The notes: a model not told the origin generated them from the sequence alone. Positions 10,437 to 19,132 are shown, counted from the first letter of the stretch. The stretch is 64,000 nt of DNA from Cerasicoccus frondis (GCA_031296915.1 JAVDPC010000001.1:62001-126000), one strand, 5' to 3'. Numbers and translations: made by a program.

Positions 10437-11207
10437 TCAGGCTGCGATGCGTTGCGGCTTCCCCATTCCAACGTCGGGAAATCCAGGCGTGAAGTGGGCC
10501 CGTACAAACTCTGTTTTTGTCCAAAAAGGCAGCGCCGCGCGCAACAAGTCATCACGCCAAACGTTTAGCCGCGCCCGATGCATTTGCCACGGCAGGTGCT
10601 TAACGCGAAAACGCAGTGTCTGCCTCAACCGGCGATTGAAAGCAATATACCGCTCCAAGACAAATTCGTTGAAGCCGTCCTCGTCAGCAGGGTCCGGCGC
10701 GAACGCATAGTCGGCGACAATTGCGATGCCGCCGCGAGCCAGTTCGCCTTGAAATCGACGGTTATGCTGCTCGTGCGCATAATGCATCGTGGTCCACTTA
10801 TAGGGCAATCCATAGGTAATCGGGCCCGCAATCCGGGCCAGAAGCTTGGGCACATATTCCCGCAAGAAATGAATGCCGGGTTCGCCATTTACGCGTACGT
10901 AAGTTCGCACATTCAGGAAGATGTGCTCGCCAGGCTTGAGCAGCCAATGCGGCAAGTTTGGCCAACGCGCCAGTCGCAAATCTGTCATCTGGAAAAAGAC
11001 CAGCGTAATCACCGCTTGTCCTTCGAACAAATCCAGTGGAAACGGCGTGTGAGGCTGCAACTCCTCCGGCTCGATGATAAAATGCAGCATCAACACGTCA
11101 CGCCAGCCAGCATACATCAGCGGGCCGCCTTCTGCGTTCATGGTTTCCACCGCGCGCTCGTGAGGAGGCGCATTGTGGCGGGGTGGTTCGGTTAGTTTCA
11201 GTAGCAT
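10437..11207 (-). CDS. DUF2071 (YqjF-like) protein
   Basis: 256-residue soluble protein. The pattern YAGWRDVLMLHFIIEPEELQPHTPF, then AVITLVFFQMTDLRL, HIFLNVRTYVRVNGEPGIHFL and a C-terminal LTERY-like VLERYIAFNRR block matches DUF2071 proteins, whose biochemical role is unknown. Start ATG at 11207. It is 32 bases downstream of the small membrane gene ending at 11240, so the same transcript is likely. Confidence 0.75.
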   Translation of the reverse strand: MLLKLTEPPRHNAPPHERAVETMNAEGGPLMYAGWRDVLMLHFIIEPEELQPHTPFPLDLFEGQAVITLVFFQMTDLRLARWPNLPHWLLKPGEHIFLNVRTYVRVNGEPGIHFLREYVPKLLARIAGPITYGLPYKWTTMHYAHEQHNRRFQGELARGGIAIVADYAFAPDPADEDGFNEFVLERYIAFNRRLRQTLRFRVKHLPWQMHRARLNVWRDDLLRAALPFWTKTEFVRAHFTPGFPDVGMGKPQRIAA

Positions 11208-11239
11208 GGCGAGTATTCGTTAAGCGTTTGGTTTTTGCT

Positions 11240-11428
11240 TCATCTGGTCTTCAACGCTCGGGCGCCCGCCATCATCAGCAGGGCTCCGATCAAGAAACCA
11301 ACCGGAAGCAGCCCGAGACCAGCAATGCCGAGAAAGAGCAATTGCGCGGCCCCGGTGACGAGAATCGTTGGAAAGGCCATGTAGGCCGCGCCGACCATCA
11401 GCAACAGCATGCCTGGAAGCGCTCTCAT
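11240..11428 (-). CDS. Small two-span membrane protein
   Basis: 62 residues: MRALPGMLLLMVGAAYMAF, a short linker, then ILVTGAAQLLFLGIAGLG and LLPVGFLIGALLMMAGA, so two or three hydrophobic spans and almost no soluble part. The ATG at 11428 overlaps the stop codon of the upstream gene (ATGA on the minus strand), so translation is coupled; a longer frame upstream is a shadow of that gene. Function unknown. Confidence 0.65.
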   Translation of the reverse strand: MRALPGMLLLMVGAAYMAFPTILVTGAAQLLFLGIAGLGLLPVGFLIGALLMMAGARALKTR

Positions 11429-11856
11429 GCCGGTAGTTCCTCCTCGATGCGTTCCAGCCAACCGGCTTTGGGCGCGGTCAGCAGCGTGATTAATCTGGCG
11501 TCCCATTTCTTTGCAAAATAGGCGCCGGTGACCATCAATCCGTTCCAGGCAAGCACAGCGTAAAGCCATGGCTCACCGAACAGCTCCGGCGCTAACAGTG
11601 GCAGCAAGAGCGGGATTAGATTAAACCAGATCGTGTTGATCCACAGCCAGTTCCGTGGCGCACCCTTATGAGCGAAGCGCTGCCAATAGCCGATCAGCAT
11701 CCCATAACCCATGATCGGCACAATCGCTAAGACCAGCGTTGCCACCAGGTAGAGCGCATGAACCACAATCGCGATCCCCAGCAAAGTGTTCGCAATGGCC
11801 ATTGTCAGTGCAATGCGGCGGGCTCGTAGGTCCAAAATATCAAAATTGTCTTTCAT
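11425..11856 (-). CDS. Membrane protein of unknown function, first gene of a GbsR-linked operon
   Basis: 143 residues with hydrophobic spans at about 16-40, 44-62 and 75-115. Start ATG at 11856 is set by a perfect GGAGG six bases upstream; the TTG twelve bases earlier lies on top of that Shine-Dalgarno and is rejected. The first operator-like inverted repeat (11883-11904) ends 27 bases before the start, where it would overlap the promoter or leader. Downstream genes follow with overlap or short gaps. No recognised family; the gene pairing with a GbsR-like regulator hints at a membrane-stress or transport role, but that is a guess. Confidence 0.7.
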   Translation of the reverse strand: MKDNFDILDLRARRIALTMAIANTLLGIAIVVHALYLVATLVLAIVPIMGYGMLIGYWQRFAHKGAPRNWLWINTIWFNLIPLLLPLLAPELFGEPWLYAVLAWNGLMVTGAYFAKKWDARLITLLTAPKAGWLERIEEELPA

Positions 11857-11882
11857 CTTTTCCTCCAAAATTTTAGTTCTAT

Positions 11883-11904
11883 ATTTTCAGGATTATCTGA
11901 AAAT
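11883..11904. promoter_or_regulatory. Operator-like inverted repeat 1 (ATTTTC-N10-GAAAAT)
   Basis: 22-bp element whose arms extend to 8 bp (ATTTTCAG / CTGAAAAT, 6-base centre). It lies 27-48 bases before the start of the membrane-protein operon. Same arm sequence and same total length as the sites at 12039 and 12642. Confidence 0.6.
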
Positions 11905-12038
11905 TAAGTTCAAATAAAAGGTTACCCAGTTGTCGCCGTTGAAGTAGCCCAGAGCATGCCCAAGACGACGTCGACGCTTACGATTCGCGACTGGCGCAAT
12001 GCCGATGGCGCGATCCAATGGGCGTTCATTGTTTTCGT

Positions 12039-12060
12039 ATTTTCGATTAATTTTGAAAAT
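12039..12060. promoter_or_regulatory. Operator-like inverted repeat 2 (ATTTTC-N10-GAAAAT)
   Basis: 22-bp site with 6-bp arms, centre GATTAATTTT. Located between the regulator gene and the operon it probably controls, about 135 bp from site 1. Its centre resembles the reverse complement of site 3. Confidence 0.55.
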
Positions 12061-12105
12061 TATATTCATGACGTTGATTTCAATAGAATGTTGATGCTTT
12101 AACCC

Positions 12106-12636
12106 TTATCCGAAGAACTTCAGGGCGGTGGGAACGACTTTACTGCGCTCAGATCGAGAAATACGATCCATTACGGAAGACGCGACGGAAACGAATTCTC
12201 CGAGATCTTTCATCATTTGGGAAAACTCTTTGGCCTCGGCTCCGGGGAGCTTGCTGGTGCGTGCCGCGCAGTCATCGAGCACCGCCATCGCGGGCTCAAT
12301 CTCCCGGCGCTTGCGCTCGCGTGTAATCGCGCAAAACATCTTCCAGACGTCTTTCTCCGCCTCATAATAGTCTTTGCGCTCGCCCTTGAGCGCGGTGGGG
12401 CGCAGCAAGCCCCACCCTACCAATTCGCGCAGATTGGCGTTGGCGTTGCCACGGCTGATCTGGAGCAATTCCATAATCTGGTCCGTATTCATCGGCCCCG
12501 TGCTGGTCATGAGCGTCGCATGAATCATCGCCATCGTGCGATTAATACCCCAGGCGCTGCCCATCGCGCCCCATTGGCGGATGAAGTCTTCGCGAGCCTG
12601 TTCAAGTTCTGTTACGACTGTCTCTTCTTTTTTCAT
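12106..12636 (-). CDS. GbsR/MarR-family transcriptional regulator
   Basis: 176-residue DNA-binding protein. After an N-terminal helix comes WGAMGSAWGINRTMAMIHATLM, typical of the GbsR/OpuAR subgroup, then the winged helix: GPMNTDQIMELLQISRGNANANLRELVGWGLL as helix-turn-helix and RPTALKGERKDYYEAEKDVWKMF as the wing. The C-terminal helices (120-170) would make the dimer. Known members repress osmoprotectant or membrane-protein genes. An operator-like site (12642-12663) sits 6-27 bases before its start, overlapping the ribosome-binding region, which suggests autoregulation; two more copies lie before the downstream operon. Confidence 0.88.
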   Translation of the reverse strand: MKKEETVVTELEQAREDFIRQWGAMGSAWGINRTMAMIHATLMTSTGPMNTDQIMELLQISRGNANANLRELVGWGLLRPTALKGERKDYYEAEKDVWKMFCAITRERKRREIEPAMAVLDDCAARTSKLPGAEAKEFSQMMKDLGEFVSVASSVMDRISRSERSKVVPTALKFFG

Positions 12637-12641
12637 TCTTC

Positions 12642-12663
12642 ATTTTCAATATTTACCGAAAAT
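12642..12663. promoter_or_regulatory. Operator-like inverted repeat 3 (ATTTTC-N10-GAAAAT)
   Basis: 22-bp site immediately upstream of the regulator gene; centre AATATTTACC. Position fits autoregulation of the GbsR-like gene. Confidence 0.6.
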
Positions 12664-12710
12664 ACAAATTCGTCAAGCGCAATTAATTCAGAAATTCTCG
12701 TCGGGAAAGG

Positions 12711-12739
12711 TTGACATGAACTCAATTTACCTAATTCTA
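12711..12739 (+). promoter_or_regulatory. Possible promoter for the PEPCK-like gene
   Basis: Consensus -35 TTGACA at 12711-12716; the matching -10 is weak (TTCTAT after 18 bases). A perfect inverted repeat ATGCATT-T-AATGCAT (12739-12753) lies directly after it and could be an operator. About 145 bases of leader would precede the ATG at 12885. Confidence 0.35.
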
Positions 12740-12884
12740 TGCATTTAATGCATTACTTTAGCTTATGCAAAAGCAAAAATTCTGAAGCAATTTCGAATAT
12801 CATTGTGCTGATACTTGGCCCTGTTTTTGCTCTGTCGACGAAGACTTTCACTGTAACCGAAGAAACCACCAACCTAGCTGCCTA

Positions 12885-15800
12885 ATGAACTTGGAAACCG
12901 CTATCGGACTATTACCGAATGAAGAACGCCGCGCCATTTCTCGCGACCCCTTCCTGATTGAGTACGCCAATCTGAAGCTCGCCGCGCTCAAGCAGCCAAT
13001 CGTTGGCGATTTGTCGAATTACCCGTTCATGCGCCTGGCCAAGGGCATCCTGGCTGAGTATCAGGAGCAATCGCGCCTGCTTTCCGGCCACCTGAGCCCA
13101 GTTGATCAGCGCGCGCAGGACTTTATCGACAAGTATTTGGAAGACCTGCCAGCCGAGGAGCCGCGCCCACGCCTGCCCTCCAACACCCTTTGCCTGGACC
13201 GCCATGGCCTCGCCCGCGTGCTGTCGATCCCGCCGGACAAGGAAGACTTCGCCTCAGACATCATTAATAGCTACCGCGTCCACAATGGCGTGCTGCACAA
13301 CCCGAAGAATGATCGCCGCACCACCAAAGGCGTCTTCCACGTAACCGAAGGCGGCCTGCCCATTCCAGCCGACAAAAAGTCCGTCCCCAAGGTCACCTTC
13401 GCCCGCATGTTGACTGCGGCGCTCAAGCCGCCTTCAGCGCTTAAACAGCTTCCCTTCACGTCCTCGCTGGACAAGCCAGCCGAAGTTTGGACCTCGCTGC
13501 TCATGCGTCCGGTCGTTTGCCCCGGCGTCGAAGGCATCATCTCGGAAAAGCGCTACGAAGTCCGCTTCTTCGCCCCGGGCAACATGGTCGCCAACCTCGA
13601 CTTCGTGGAATCCATTTTCGGCAATGCCGGCGACCCATTCCTGCCGGAAAATGACGCCGCGCTCGATGTTCGCCATTGGACTGGCCATACTGGCTGCGTA
13701 ATCCTCGCACCACACCTGATTACCCTCACCAAGCGCGAACTCGGCCTGCCCCACATCGAAGAGGCAACCGACCTGCAAAAGCGCGACGGCATGTGCTGGG
13801 AAAAGGAAGATGAACTCTATAATGACGGCGGCGCCTTCAAGCTGACTTGCCGCGATGCCTCCGGCGTGGTCATCACCATCATTGCGGACAATTACTTCGG
13901 CTACTGCAAAAAGGAGGTGAAGACGCAGATCAGCTTTGCCGCCAACCTTTATGGTCTGGCCGAAGAAGAGCACGCAGGCGGCGCCATCGCCTTCCCCAGC
14001 TATGACCTTGGTGAAGAATTTCGACTGGCGAAGTTCATCCCCGAGCTCGACCACACCTTTGAGCAGGCAATGCAGCTCCTCGGCGACAAGGTCATTCGTC
14101 AACCCGAAGGTTACGCCGTCGACAAGGAGTATCCGGACATCCATTACGTGCCCGAAGACACCGAGATTTCCCTGGCTGAACAAACCGTTTGCTGGGGCAA
14201 GGAAGACGGCCGCGTCTGCATGCGCCTGAAACCTCATGTCACTTACGTCCTGCCTTCCGGATACAAGATTGAGATGCTGCGTCCCGCAACCGAAGGCCGT
14301 CGTTGGCGTTTAGTGGGCACCTCCGCCGAAGGCACTTTCTGCCACAAGCCCTGCACCGTATCGGGCGGCGGTAAATCCGAAATTTCCAAGTCCATTTCTG
14401 ACGCGATTATTTACGCGCCGGTGATCGTGGCTGACTTCGAGGCCGACTTCGACCGCGTGGAGGAAATCATCAGCAAGGAATACGGCATGCGCTTCAAGGA
14501 CGATTCCAAGAATCGCGAGCATGGCCGCAAAATCCTCGGCCCAGAGCGCACGCTTGGCTCGGTCATCAAACTGCTGACCCCCGCGCCGGAATACACCGAC
14601 GATTACAACGAGTGGCTCCGCGAGATTCCCTTCTACATCAAGGAGCTCGTCTTCATCCTCAAGCGCTTCTATAAAGAAGACTGGGAAGGCGAATGGCGCA
14701 GCCGCTTCAGCGTGGACTCGGTCAATGGTTCCTCCGGCAATTGGCTCAAATACAAGGATATGCGCCTCATCACGCAATACCTGCGCGTAGGCTACAATGC
14801 CGATGGTTCGTGGCGTATCTTTGGGCTCCGCAAGGACTTCCACCCCGCCGCCAAGCTCCAGACCGAAGACGACATTTCCGCCGCAGTGGTCATGCCCGCA
14901 GACAAAATCGAGAACCTGAACACGCGTTACAATAACTCGTCCGTCAAGTTCATCGAAAACTGCGAGTTCCGCCTGTTCCAGCGTCCGGATGACGCCATTA
15001 CCCGTGGTTATGACAAGCGCACCGAGCTCGACATGTCCAAGGCCGGCAACTTCTTCTCGAACTACGAGGGCTTGAGCCGCGCATTCGTGCAGGACATGAC
15101 CGAAGACGCGATTCGCTTCGAGCAATTCACCGAGCCGATGCAAACGGCAATGAAGGAATTCCTCGCCGACGAGCGCAGCCAATACATGGTCGTCAACTCC
15201 AACCCGCGCCTAGTCGACGGTAAGCCGACCAAGAACCCACGCTACCTGCAGGACCGCGACGATTTGGTCGATCCGCGCCATTTCTACCTTGGCAACATCG
15301 GCGTGCGCCTGTTCCGTCGGATCGAAAACGGCAAGCAAATCCCCATGCCGGTCAACGCCGTACTGCCGGGCCGCCGCAACAATCCACCGGAGCCAGGCAT
15401 TCGTTCGCTGGCCGTGTTCAACCCGATTCACTTCCTGCCGCTGCCGGAGTTCTTCATGGAAGTCATCTCCTCGATGACTGGCAAGAGCCCGTCAACAACT
15501 GGAGCCGGTTCCGAAGGCGCCTTGACCAAGGGCCCCTTCAACTGCCTGCCTCCGATTGTCGACCTGAACAACGCGCTCGTTTCCTTCATCCTCACCGGCT
15601 ATCAGCCGTTCATCACCGCCGCCGGATACGTTGGCCCGAAGAACCGCGTTGACCACGACATTTCACTGCTCGTGCCCGAAGTCTGGAGCCGCATGAAGCC
15701 ACGCGAACGCGACCCGGAAGCCTTGATCGAAGACGGCATGCTTGAGCCGGTGCCGGACGTCGAGTTCGAAGGCAAAACGATTAAGTCCAGCATCCTCGGT

Positions 15801-16349
15801 TACCGCATTACGGACCGCTTTGTGCGCCATTATTTTGGCCGCGTCTTCGGCAACCCGGCCGCAGTGCTGACCGATGAAATGCTCAAGCCCGAATTGCAAG
15901 GCCTCGACGTTTACGCCGACGGCATGGACAACATCTTGGGCGTCCACAAGCGCGTCGCCGAACTCTACTTTGAGGACGGCTCCATCGAAGGCGCCTGCCC
16001 ACCACTCAAAGCCCTCCTTCACATCATGAGGGACGGTGAATTCGAGGGCAAAGGCCTATCCGATCCGGATATCCGCAACCTCTTCTCGCGCAAGGCGCTC
16101 ATGGAGAGCGACTGGTATCAGGCCCGCCTGAAACAGCGCAAGGACGTCGAGGTCAAGCTCTGGGAGCGCCACGAATCTTACTTGAAGGCCGAGATCGAAA
16201 AACTCTGCCCTCACAACCAATCCGAGGCATGCACGGAGCTCAACGCACGCCTGCAACACGCCATCGAAACGCTGGGCGTCTTCCGCGCGGAAGGCCGCGT
16301 CAAGCAGCTCGAAGGCACCATTGGCGCTGATCCTTACCTCTATCAGTAA
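12885..16349 (+). CDS. Giant PEPCK-like protein, probable PPi-type phosphoenolpyruvate carboxykinase
   Basis: 1154 residues, about twice an ordinary PEP carboxykinase but matching the roughly 1100-1150 residues of the pyrophosphate-dependent PEPCKs known from Entamoeba and Propionibacterium, which interconvert oxaloacetate and PEP using PPi. Sequence features compared from memory with GTP-PEPCK: YFGYCKKEVKTQISFAANLY (K342/K343) resembles the LLGKKCFALRIAS block; SGGGKSEISKS (K497) resembles the P-loop ACGKTNLAM; VADFEAD (D517) falls 20 residues later as in GTP-PEPCK; VNAVLPGRRNNPP (R830/R831) resembles ISAIIFGGRRP; then SMTGKSPSTTGAGSEG resembles MRSEATAAAEHKG. No signal peptide. The mdh gene elsewhere in the window supplies the oxaloacetate side. 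Codon use is strongly biased, suggesting high expression. PEPCK superfamily is likely; PPi use is inferred from size. Confidence 0.7.
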   Translation: MNLETAIGLLPNEERRAISRDPFLIEYANLKLAALKQPIVGDLSNYPFMRLAKGILAEYQEQSRLLSGHLSPVDQRAQDFIDKYLEDLPAEEPRPRLPSNTLCLDRHGLARVLSIPPDKEDFASDIINSYRVHNGVLHNPKNDRRTTKGVFHVTEGGLPIPADKKSVPKVTFARMLTAALKPPSALKQLPFTSSLDKPAEVWTSLLMRPVVCPGVEGIISEKRYEVRFFAPGNMVANLDFVESIFGNAGDPFLPENDAALDVRHWTGHTGCVILAPHLITLTKRELGLPHIEEATDLQKRDGMCWEKEDELYNDGGAFKLTCRDASGVVITIIADNYFGYCKKEVKTQISFAANLYGLAEEEHAGGAIAFPSYDLGEEFRLAKFIPELDHTFEQAMQLLGDKVIRQPEGYAVDKEYPDIHYVPEDTEISLAEQTVCWGKEDGRVCMRLKPHVTYVLPSGYKIEMLRPATEGRRWRLVGTSAEGTFCHKPCTVSGGGKSEISKSISDAIIYAPVIVADFEADFDRVEEIISKEYGMRFKDDSKNREHGRKILGPERTLGSVIKLLTPAPEYTDDYNEWLREIPFYIKELVFILKRFYKEDWEGEWRSRFSVDSVNGSSGNWLKYKDMRLITQYLRVGYNADGSWRIFGLRKDFHPAAKLQTEDDISAAVVMPADKIENLNTRYNNSSVKFIENCEFRLFQRPDDAITRGYDKRTELDMSKAGNFFSNYEGLSRAFVQDMTEDAIRFEQFTEPMQTAMKEFLADERSQYMVVNSNPRLVDGKPTKNPRYLQDRDDLVDPRHFYLGNIGVRLFRRIENGKQIPMPVNAVLPGRRNNPPEPGIRSLAVFNPIHFLPLPEFFMEVISSMTGKSPSTTGAGSEGALTKGPFNCLPPIVDLNNALVSFILTGYQPFITAAGYVGPKNRVDHDISLLVPEVWSRMKPRERDPEALIEDGMLEPVPDVEFEGKTIKSSILGYRITDRFVRHYFGRVFGNPAAVLTDEMLKPELQGLDVYADGMDNILGVHKRVAELYFEDGSIEGACPPLKALLHIMRDGEFEGKGLSDPDIRNLFSRKALMESDWYQARLKQRKDVEVKLWERHESYLKAEIEKLCPHNQSEACTELNARLQHAIETLGVFRAEGRVKQLEGTIGADPYLYQ

Positions 16350-16373
16350 GCATCAGCCCCCGTCTTTCGCCCT

Positions 16374-16406
16374 GCCCTCAGTCCAGGAATGACCCTAGCT
16401 GAGGGC
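16374..16406. terminator. Intergenic hairpin after the PEPCK-like gene
   Basis: Perfect 8-bp arms GCCCTCAG / CTGAGGGC with a 17-base loop, in the 82-base gap before the FAD oxidoreductase gene. There is no U tract, so it may be an mRNA-processing or stability element instead of a terminator. Confidence 0.35.
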
Positions 16407-16431
16407 TCGGCAAGAGACTTTCAAAATCCCA

Positions 16432-17493
16432 ATGACTCAAACCCTAATCGTCGGCCAAGGCTTGGCTGGCAGCGTTCTCGCGTGGGAACTCGCTCAGCGT
16501 GGCCACCACGTGCGCATCATCGATAACGGGCATCGGACCAGTTCCTCGCGCGTCGCGGCAGGCATGGTCAACCCAGTCCAGGGGCAACGGCTCAACCTTG
16601 CCTGGCGCATCGAAGACTGCCTGCCCGCCACGCTGGATTTCTTCGCCCGGATGGAACATGAATTTGGGCGGACCTTTTTCCACCAGACGCCCATCCTCCG
16701 CTTGGTGAACAACGAGAAGGAAGCCGCCTTCCTCGAGCAACGGCAGGCGGATGAGCGATTTCAGCCATTCCTCGGCTCTTTCGAACCACCCGGCTCCAAC
16801 GCGCCTCTCAGCGACGAATTCGGCGGCCTGAAGATTTTTCGCAGCGGCTACGTCGAGATGAATCCGTTGCTGGATTGTTTGCGGGATCATTTTGATTCCG
16901 CAGGCATGCTTTGCGCCGCAGAGTTTGTTTACGAGGAGCTGGAATTGACCGATAATGGCGTCCGCTGGCGCGACGAATCCGCCGAGCGCATCATCTTCGC
17001 CGAGGGGTTCCGCATTCTGGAAAACCCTTGGTTTAAAGACTTCAATTTCCAGCCCAACAAAGGCCAAATCCTGACGGTGTCGTCCGATCAGGCATTTCCC
17101 ACACACCCGATCAACCGCAGCAAGTGGATCATCCCGCAACCCGACGGCACAGCTTGGTGCGGCTCCACTTATGGGCGTGGTCAGACGGATTTCGAAACGA
17201 CCGACGAAGGCTGTGAGGAAATCCTGAGCAAAGTCGCAGCCACCCTGCCCGAGCATCGCCTAACGGTCGTTAACCGACGCGCTGGGGTGCGCTGCTCCAC
17301 CGGAGATCACGTGCCACGCGCAGGCTTTCATCCAGAGCATCCACGCCTCGGCGTGTTCAATGGCTTCGGCTCCAAGGGCAACGTGTTTGTCCCCTGGTTG
17401 GCCCTTCAGTTTACGGAAAACTTGATCAACGGCGCCCCGCTGCCGGAAGAATGCGACTTCCGCCAAAGGCCGCCCTACAAGAAGAAAAAATGA
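16432..17493 (+). CDS. FAD-dependent oxidoreductase (DAO family), possible tRNA cmnm5U oxidase (MnmC(o)/MnmL-like)
   Basis: 353 residues. N-terminal dinucleotide fold LIVGQGLAGSVLAWELAQRG ending in VRIID, then RVAAGMVNPVQGQRL, a form often seen in DAO enzymes related to the oxidase half of MnmC. C-terminal FAD-binding block RAGVRCSTGDHVPRAGFHPEHP and FNGFGSKGNVFVPWLA closes the fold. The next gene overlaps it by 4 bases and encodes an MnmM/YtqB-type methylase. In Escherichia coli one bifunctional protein, MnmC, removes the carboxymethyl group (FAD domain) and then methylates; in Bacillus separate proteins do this. The coupled gene pair therefore suggests this is the oxidase for cmnm5s2U. That specific role is inference. 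Confidence 0.75.
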   Translation: MTQTLIVGQGLAGSVLAWELAQRGHHVRIIDNGHRTSSSRVAAGMVNPVQGQRLNLAWRIEDCLPATLDFFARMEHEFGRTFFHQTPILRLVNNEKEAAFLEQRQADERFQPFLGSFEPPGSNAPLSDEFGGLKIFRSGYVEMNPLLDCLRDHFDSAGMLCAAEFVYEELELTDNGVRWRDESAERIIFAEGFRILENPWFKDFNFQPNKGQILTVSSDQAFPTHPINRSKWIIPQPDGTAWCGSTYGRGQTDFETTDEGCEEILSKVAATLPEHRLTVVNRRAGVRCSTGDHVPRAGFHPEHPRLGVFNGFGSKGNVFVPWLALQFTENLINGAPLPEECDFRQRPPYKKKK

Positions 17494-18062
17494 TTACCAT
17501 GCCTCGCCTCACCCACATCGTGCACGAGCAACTGGACGCAGTCTTGCAACCTGGGGACTACGCCATCGACGCCACTGCCGGCAACGGCCACGACACGCTT
17601 TTCCTCGCCCAGAAAGTCGGCAAAACCGGACTGGTGCTCGGCATCGACCGACAAAATGCCGCCCTAAAGACTACCGCGCAGCGCCTGACAGACGCCCAGC
17701 AAACGGAGCAAGTTAAGCTGATTCAGGCGGACCACGCCGACATGCTCGAAGTGCTGCCCGGAAATTGGCTCCACCGCGTGAAGGCCATTGTGTTCAACCT
17801 CGGCTACTTGCCAGGCTCGGACAAAGAAGTCATCACGCAGGCAGAGTCGACCCGCATGGCGTTGGATACATCGATCAGGCTACTGGCGCCCGGCGGGCTC
17901 CTGTCCGTGCTAATCTATCGCGGCCACGAGGGCGGTCACGACGAGGAGCGCATGATTACCCGCTGGCTCACCGAAGTCGATGGCGCCTTTGCCCAGGTAG
18001 AGTGGAACGACGGCGAATTCCCCACCGAAACCAGCCCACGTCTACTTTCCTGCTACCGCTGA
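17490..18062 (+). CDS. SAM-dependent methyltransferase, MnmM/YtqB-like tRNA wobble-uridine methylase
   Basis: 190 residues of class I methyltransferase fold. Motif I AIDATAGNGHDTLFLAQ, acidic loop VLGIDRQNAAL, motif IV VFNLGYLPGSDK and C-terminal RLLSCYR are the pattern of the putative rRNA methylase family PF06962, of which Bacillus YtqB was shown to be the tRNA methylase MnmM acting on nm5s2U. The ATG at 17490 overlaps the stop of the oxidase gene (ATGA), so translation is coupled; a longer upstream frame is rejected. Together the pair would convert cmnm5s2U to mnm5s2U. Confidence 0.82.
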   Translation: MITMPRLTHIVHEQLDAVLQPGDYAIDATAGNGHDTLFLAQKVGKTGLVLGIDRQNAALKTTAQRLTDAQQTEQVKLIQADHADMLEVLPGNWLHRVKAIVFNLGYLPGSDKEVITQAESTRMALDTSIRLLAPGGLLSVLIYRGHEGGHDEERMITRWLTEVDGAFAQVEWNDGEFPTETSPRLLSCYR

Positions 18063-18079
18063 GTAGCAGGTCCAAGGGC

Positions 18080-19000
18080 TCAGTCCTGCCAATGCGCCCA
18101 GTGAAACTCGGCGACGCCGACACTGGCCGGATGCCAGAATTTCCAGTCATGCCCACCGGGTGATTCCATGTAAGTCAGGTCGAGCCCTTGCGCCTCGGCG
18201 TAGTCGCGGAACTTGTGATTTTGCTCCAGCAGGAAATCCTCCGTCCCAATGTGCTGATAAATCGGCGGATACGTTCCACCGGCAGCCAGATGCTTCTCTA
18301 TCCGCTGATAGTGGTCGTGCGCAGCATAGCGCTCGGGAAACTCATTCTGTGGCCCAAGGTATTCGAGCATGATCCTTGTCGATTTCGCATGGGGGTCCAT
18401 GTAGTCAAAATACGTGGAAGACAGCCCACTGACCGAGGAAAATTGAGCCGGTTTTTCGAGCATAAAGCTCATTGCGCCACAGCCGCCCATCGAAAAACCA
18501 GTGACCGCGCGCTTGTCCGGATTAACGCGATACCATTCGTCGATTGCGGGCATAAACTCGTCGAAGAAAAACGTTTTGAACAGCGATTTCTTCGGCGTCT
18601 CGTCCGCACGCGCTTCCTGATTGCGCGCTGTTTTCGCTGGATAAAACGAATCGATGTAATACGAGCCGACATCACCGTCGAAACAGGTGTAAATGAATGG
18701 CTTGGTCTTGAGCTCCTTTTGCAGCTTCGACATCACCGCCCAGGTGTCGTAGGGCGCACCGTAGCCATGCAGCGTATAGAGGATCGGAAAGCGCGCAGCG
18801 GGCTCGCGATTATAGACCGGTGGCAGAACAACGACCACCTTGATGTCCCGCTCCATCGATCGGGAGTAGAGCGTAAAACGATCCACCTGACAGCCTTGCT
18901 CACTGATCTCCGTTTGCACATCTGAACGTTGAAAGCTTTGGGCATTCATCGAGGCGGGGATTACAAGCAGGAGCAAAATGAACAAGCAAGGGGACTTCAT
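18080..19000 (-). CDS. Secreted esterase, esterase-D/antigen-85-like alpha/beta hydrolase
   Basis: 306 residues with a clear signal peptide (KSPCLFILLLLVIPASMNA). The fold is alpha/beta hydrolase: oxyanion/HG block PILYTLHGYGAPYDTW, nucleophile elbow VTGFSMGGCGAMSF, acid in GTEDFLLEQNHKF and histidine in SPGGHDWKFWHP. This combination matches the putative esterase family that includes S-formylglutathione hydrolase and feruloyl/acetyl xylan esterases. Exported location suggests a polysaccharide deacylating role. Convergent with the methylase gene, only 17 bases apart. Confidence 0.82.
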   Translation of the reverse strand: MKSPCLFILLLLVIPASMNAQSFQRSDVQTEISEQGCQVDRFTLYSRSMERDIKVVVVLPPVYNREPAARFPILYTLHGYGAPYDTWAVMSKLQKELKTKPFIYTCFDGDVGSYYIDSFYPAKTARNQEARADETPKKSLFKTFFFDEFMPAIDEWYRVNPDKRAVTGFSMGGCGAMSFMLEKPAQFSSVSGLSSTYFDYMDPHAKSTRIMLEYLGPQNEFPERYAAHDHYQRIEKHLAAGGTYPPIYQHIGTEDFLLEQNHKFRDYAEAQGLDLTYMESPGGHDWKFWHPASVGVAEFHWAHWQD

Positions 19001-19132
19001 GTAGATATCACGACTAACTCAATCAAGCCTATGATTGTCAATCATACTATACATTTTGCGCGTGAAAAAGCTCGTGATTAGCCAAAACCTAGCTAAGGTA
19101 TAAAGTAACTAACTACTCGCTAACACTACTCT

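Noticed and set aside
11893..12069. 58-codon minus-strand frame (MNIIFKINRKYENN...) between the regulator and the membrane operon
   Set aside because: No ribosome-binding site, both ends consist of the operator-like repeats, and the Arg-rich composition is not convincing; kept only as a possibility.
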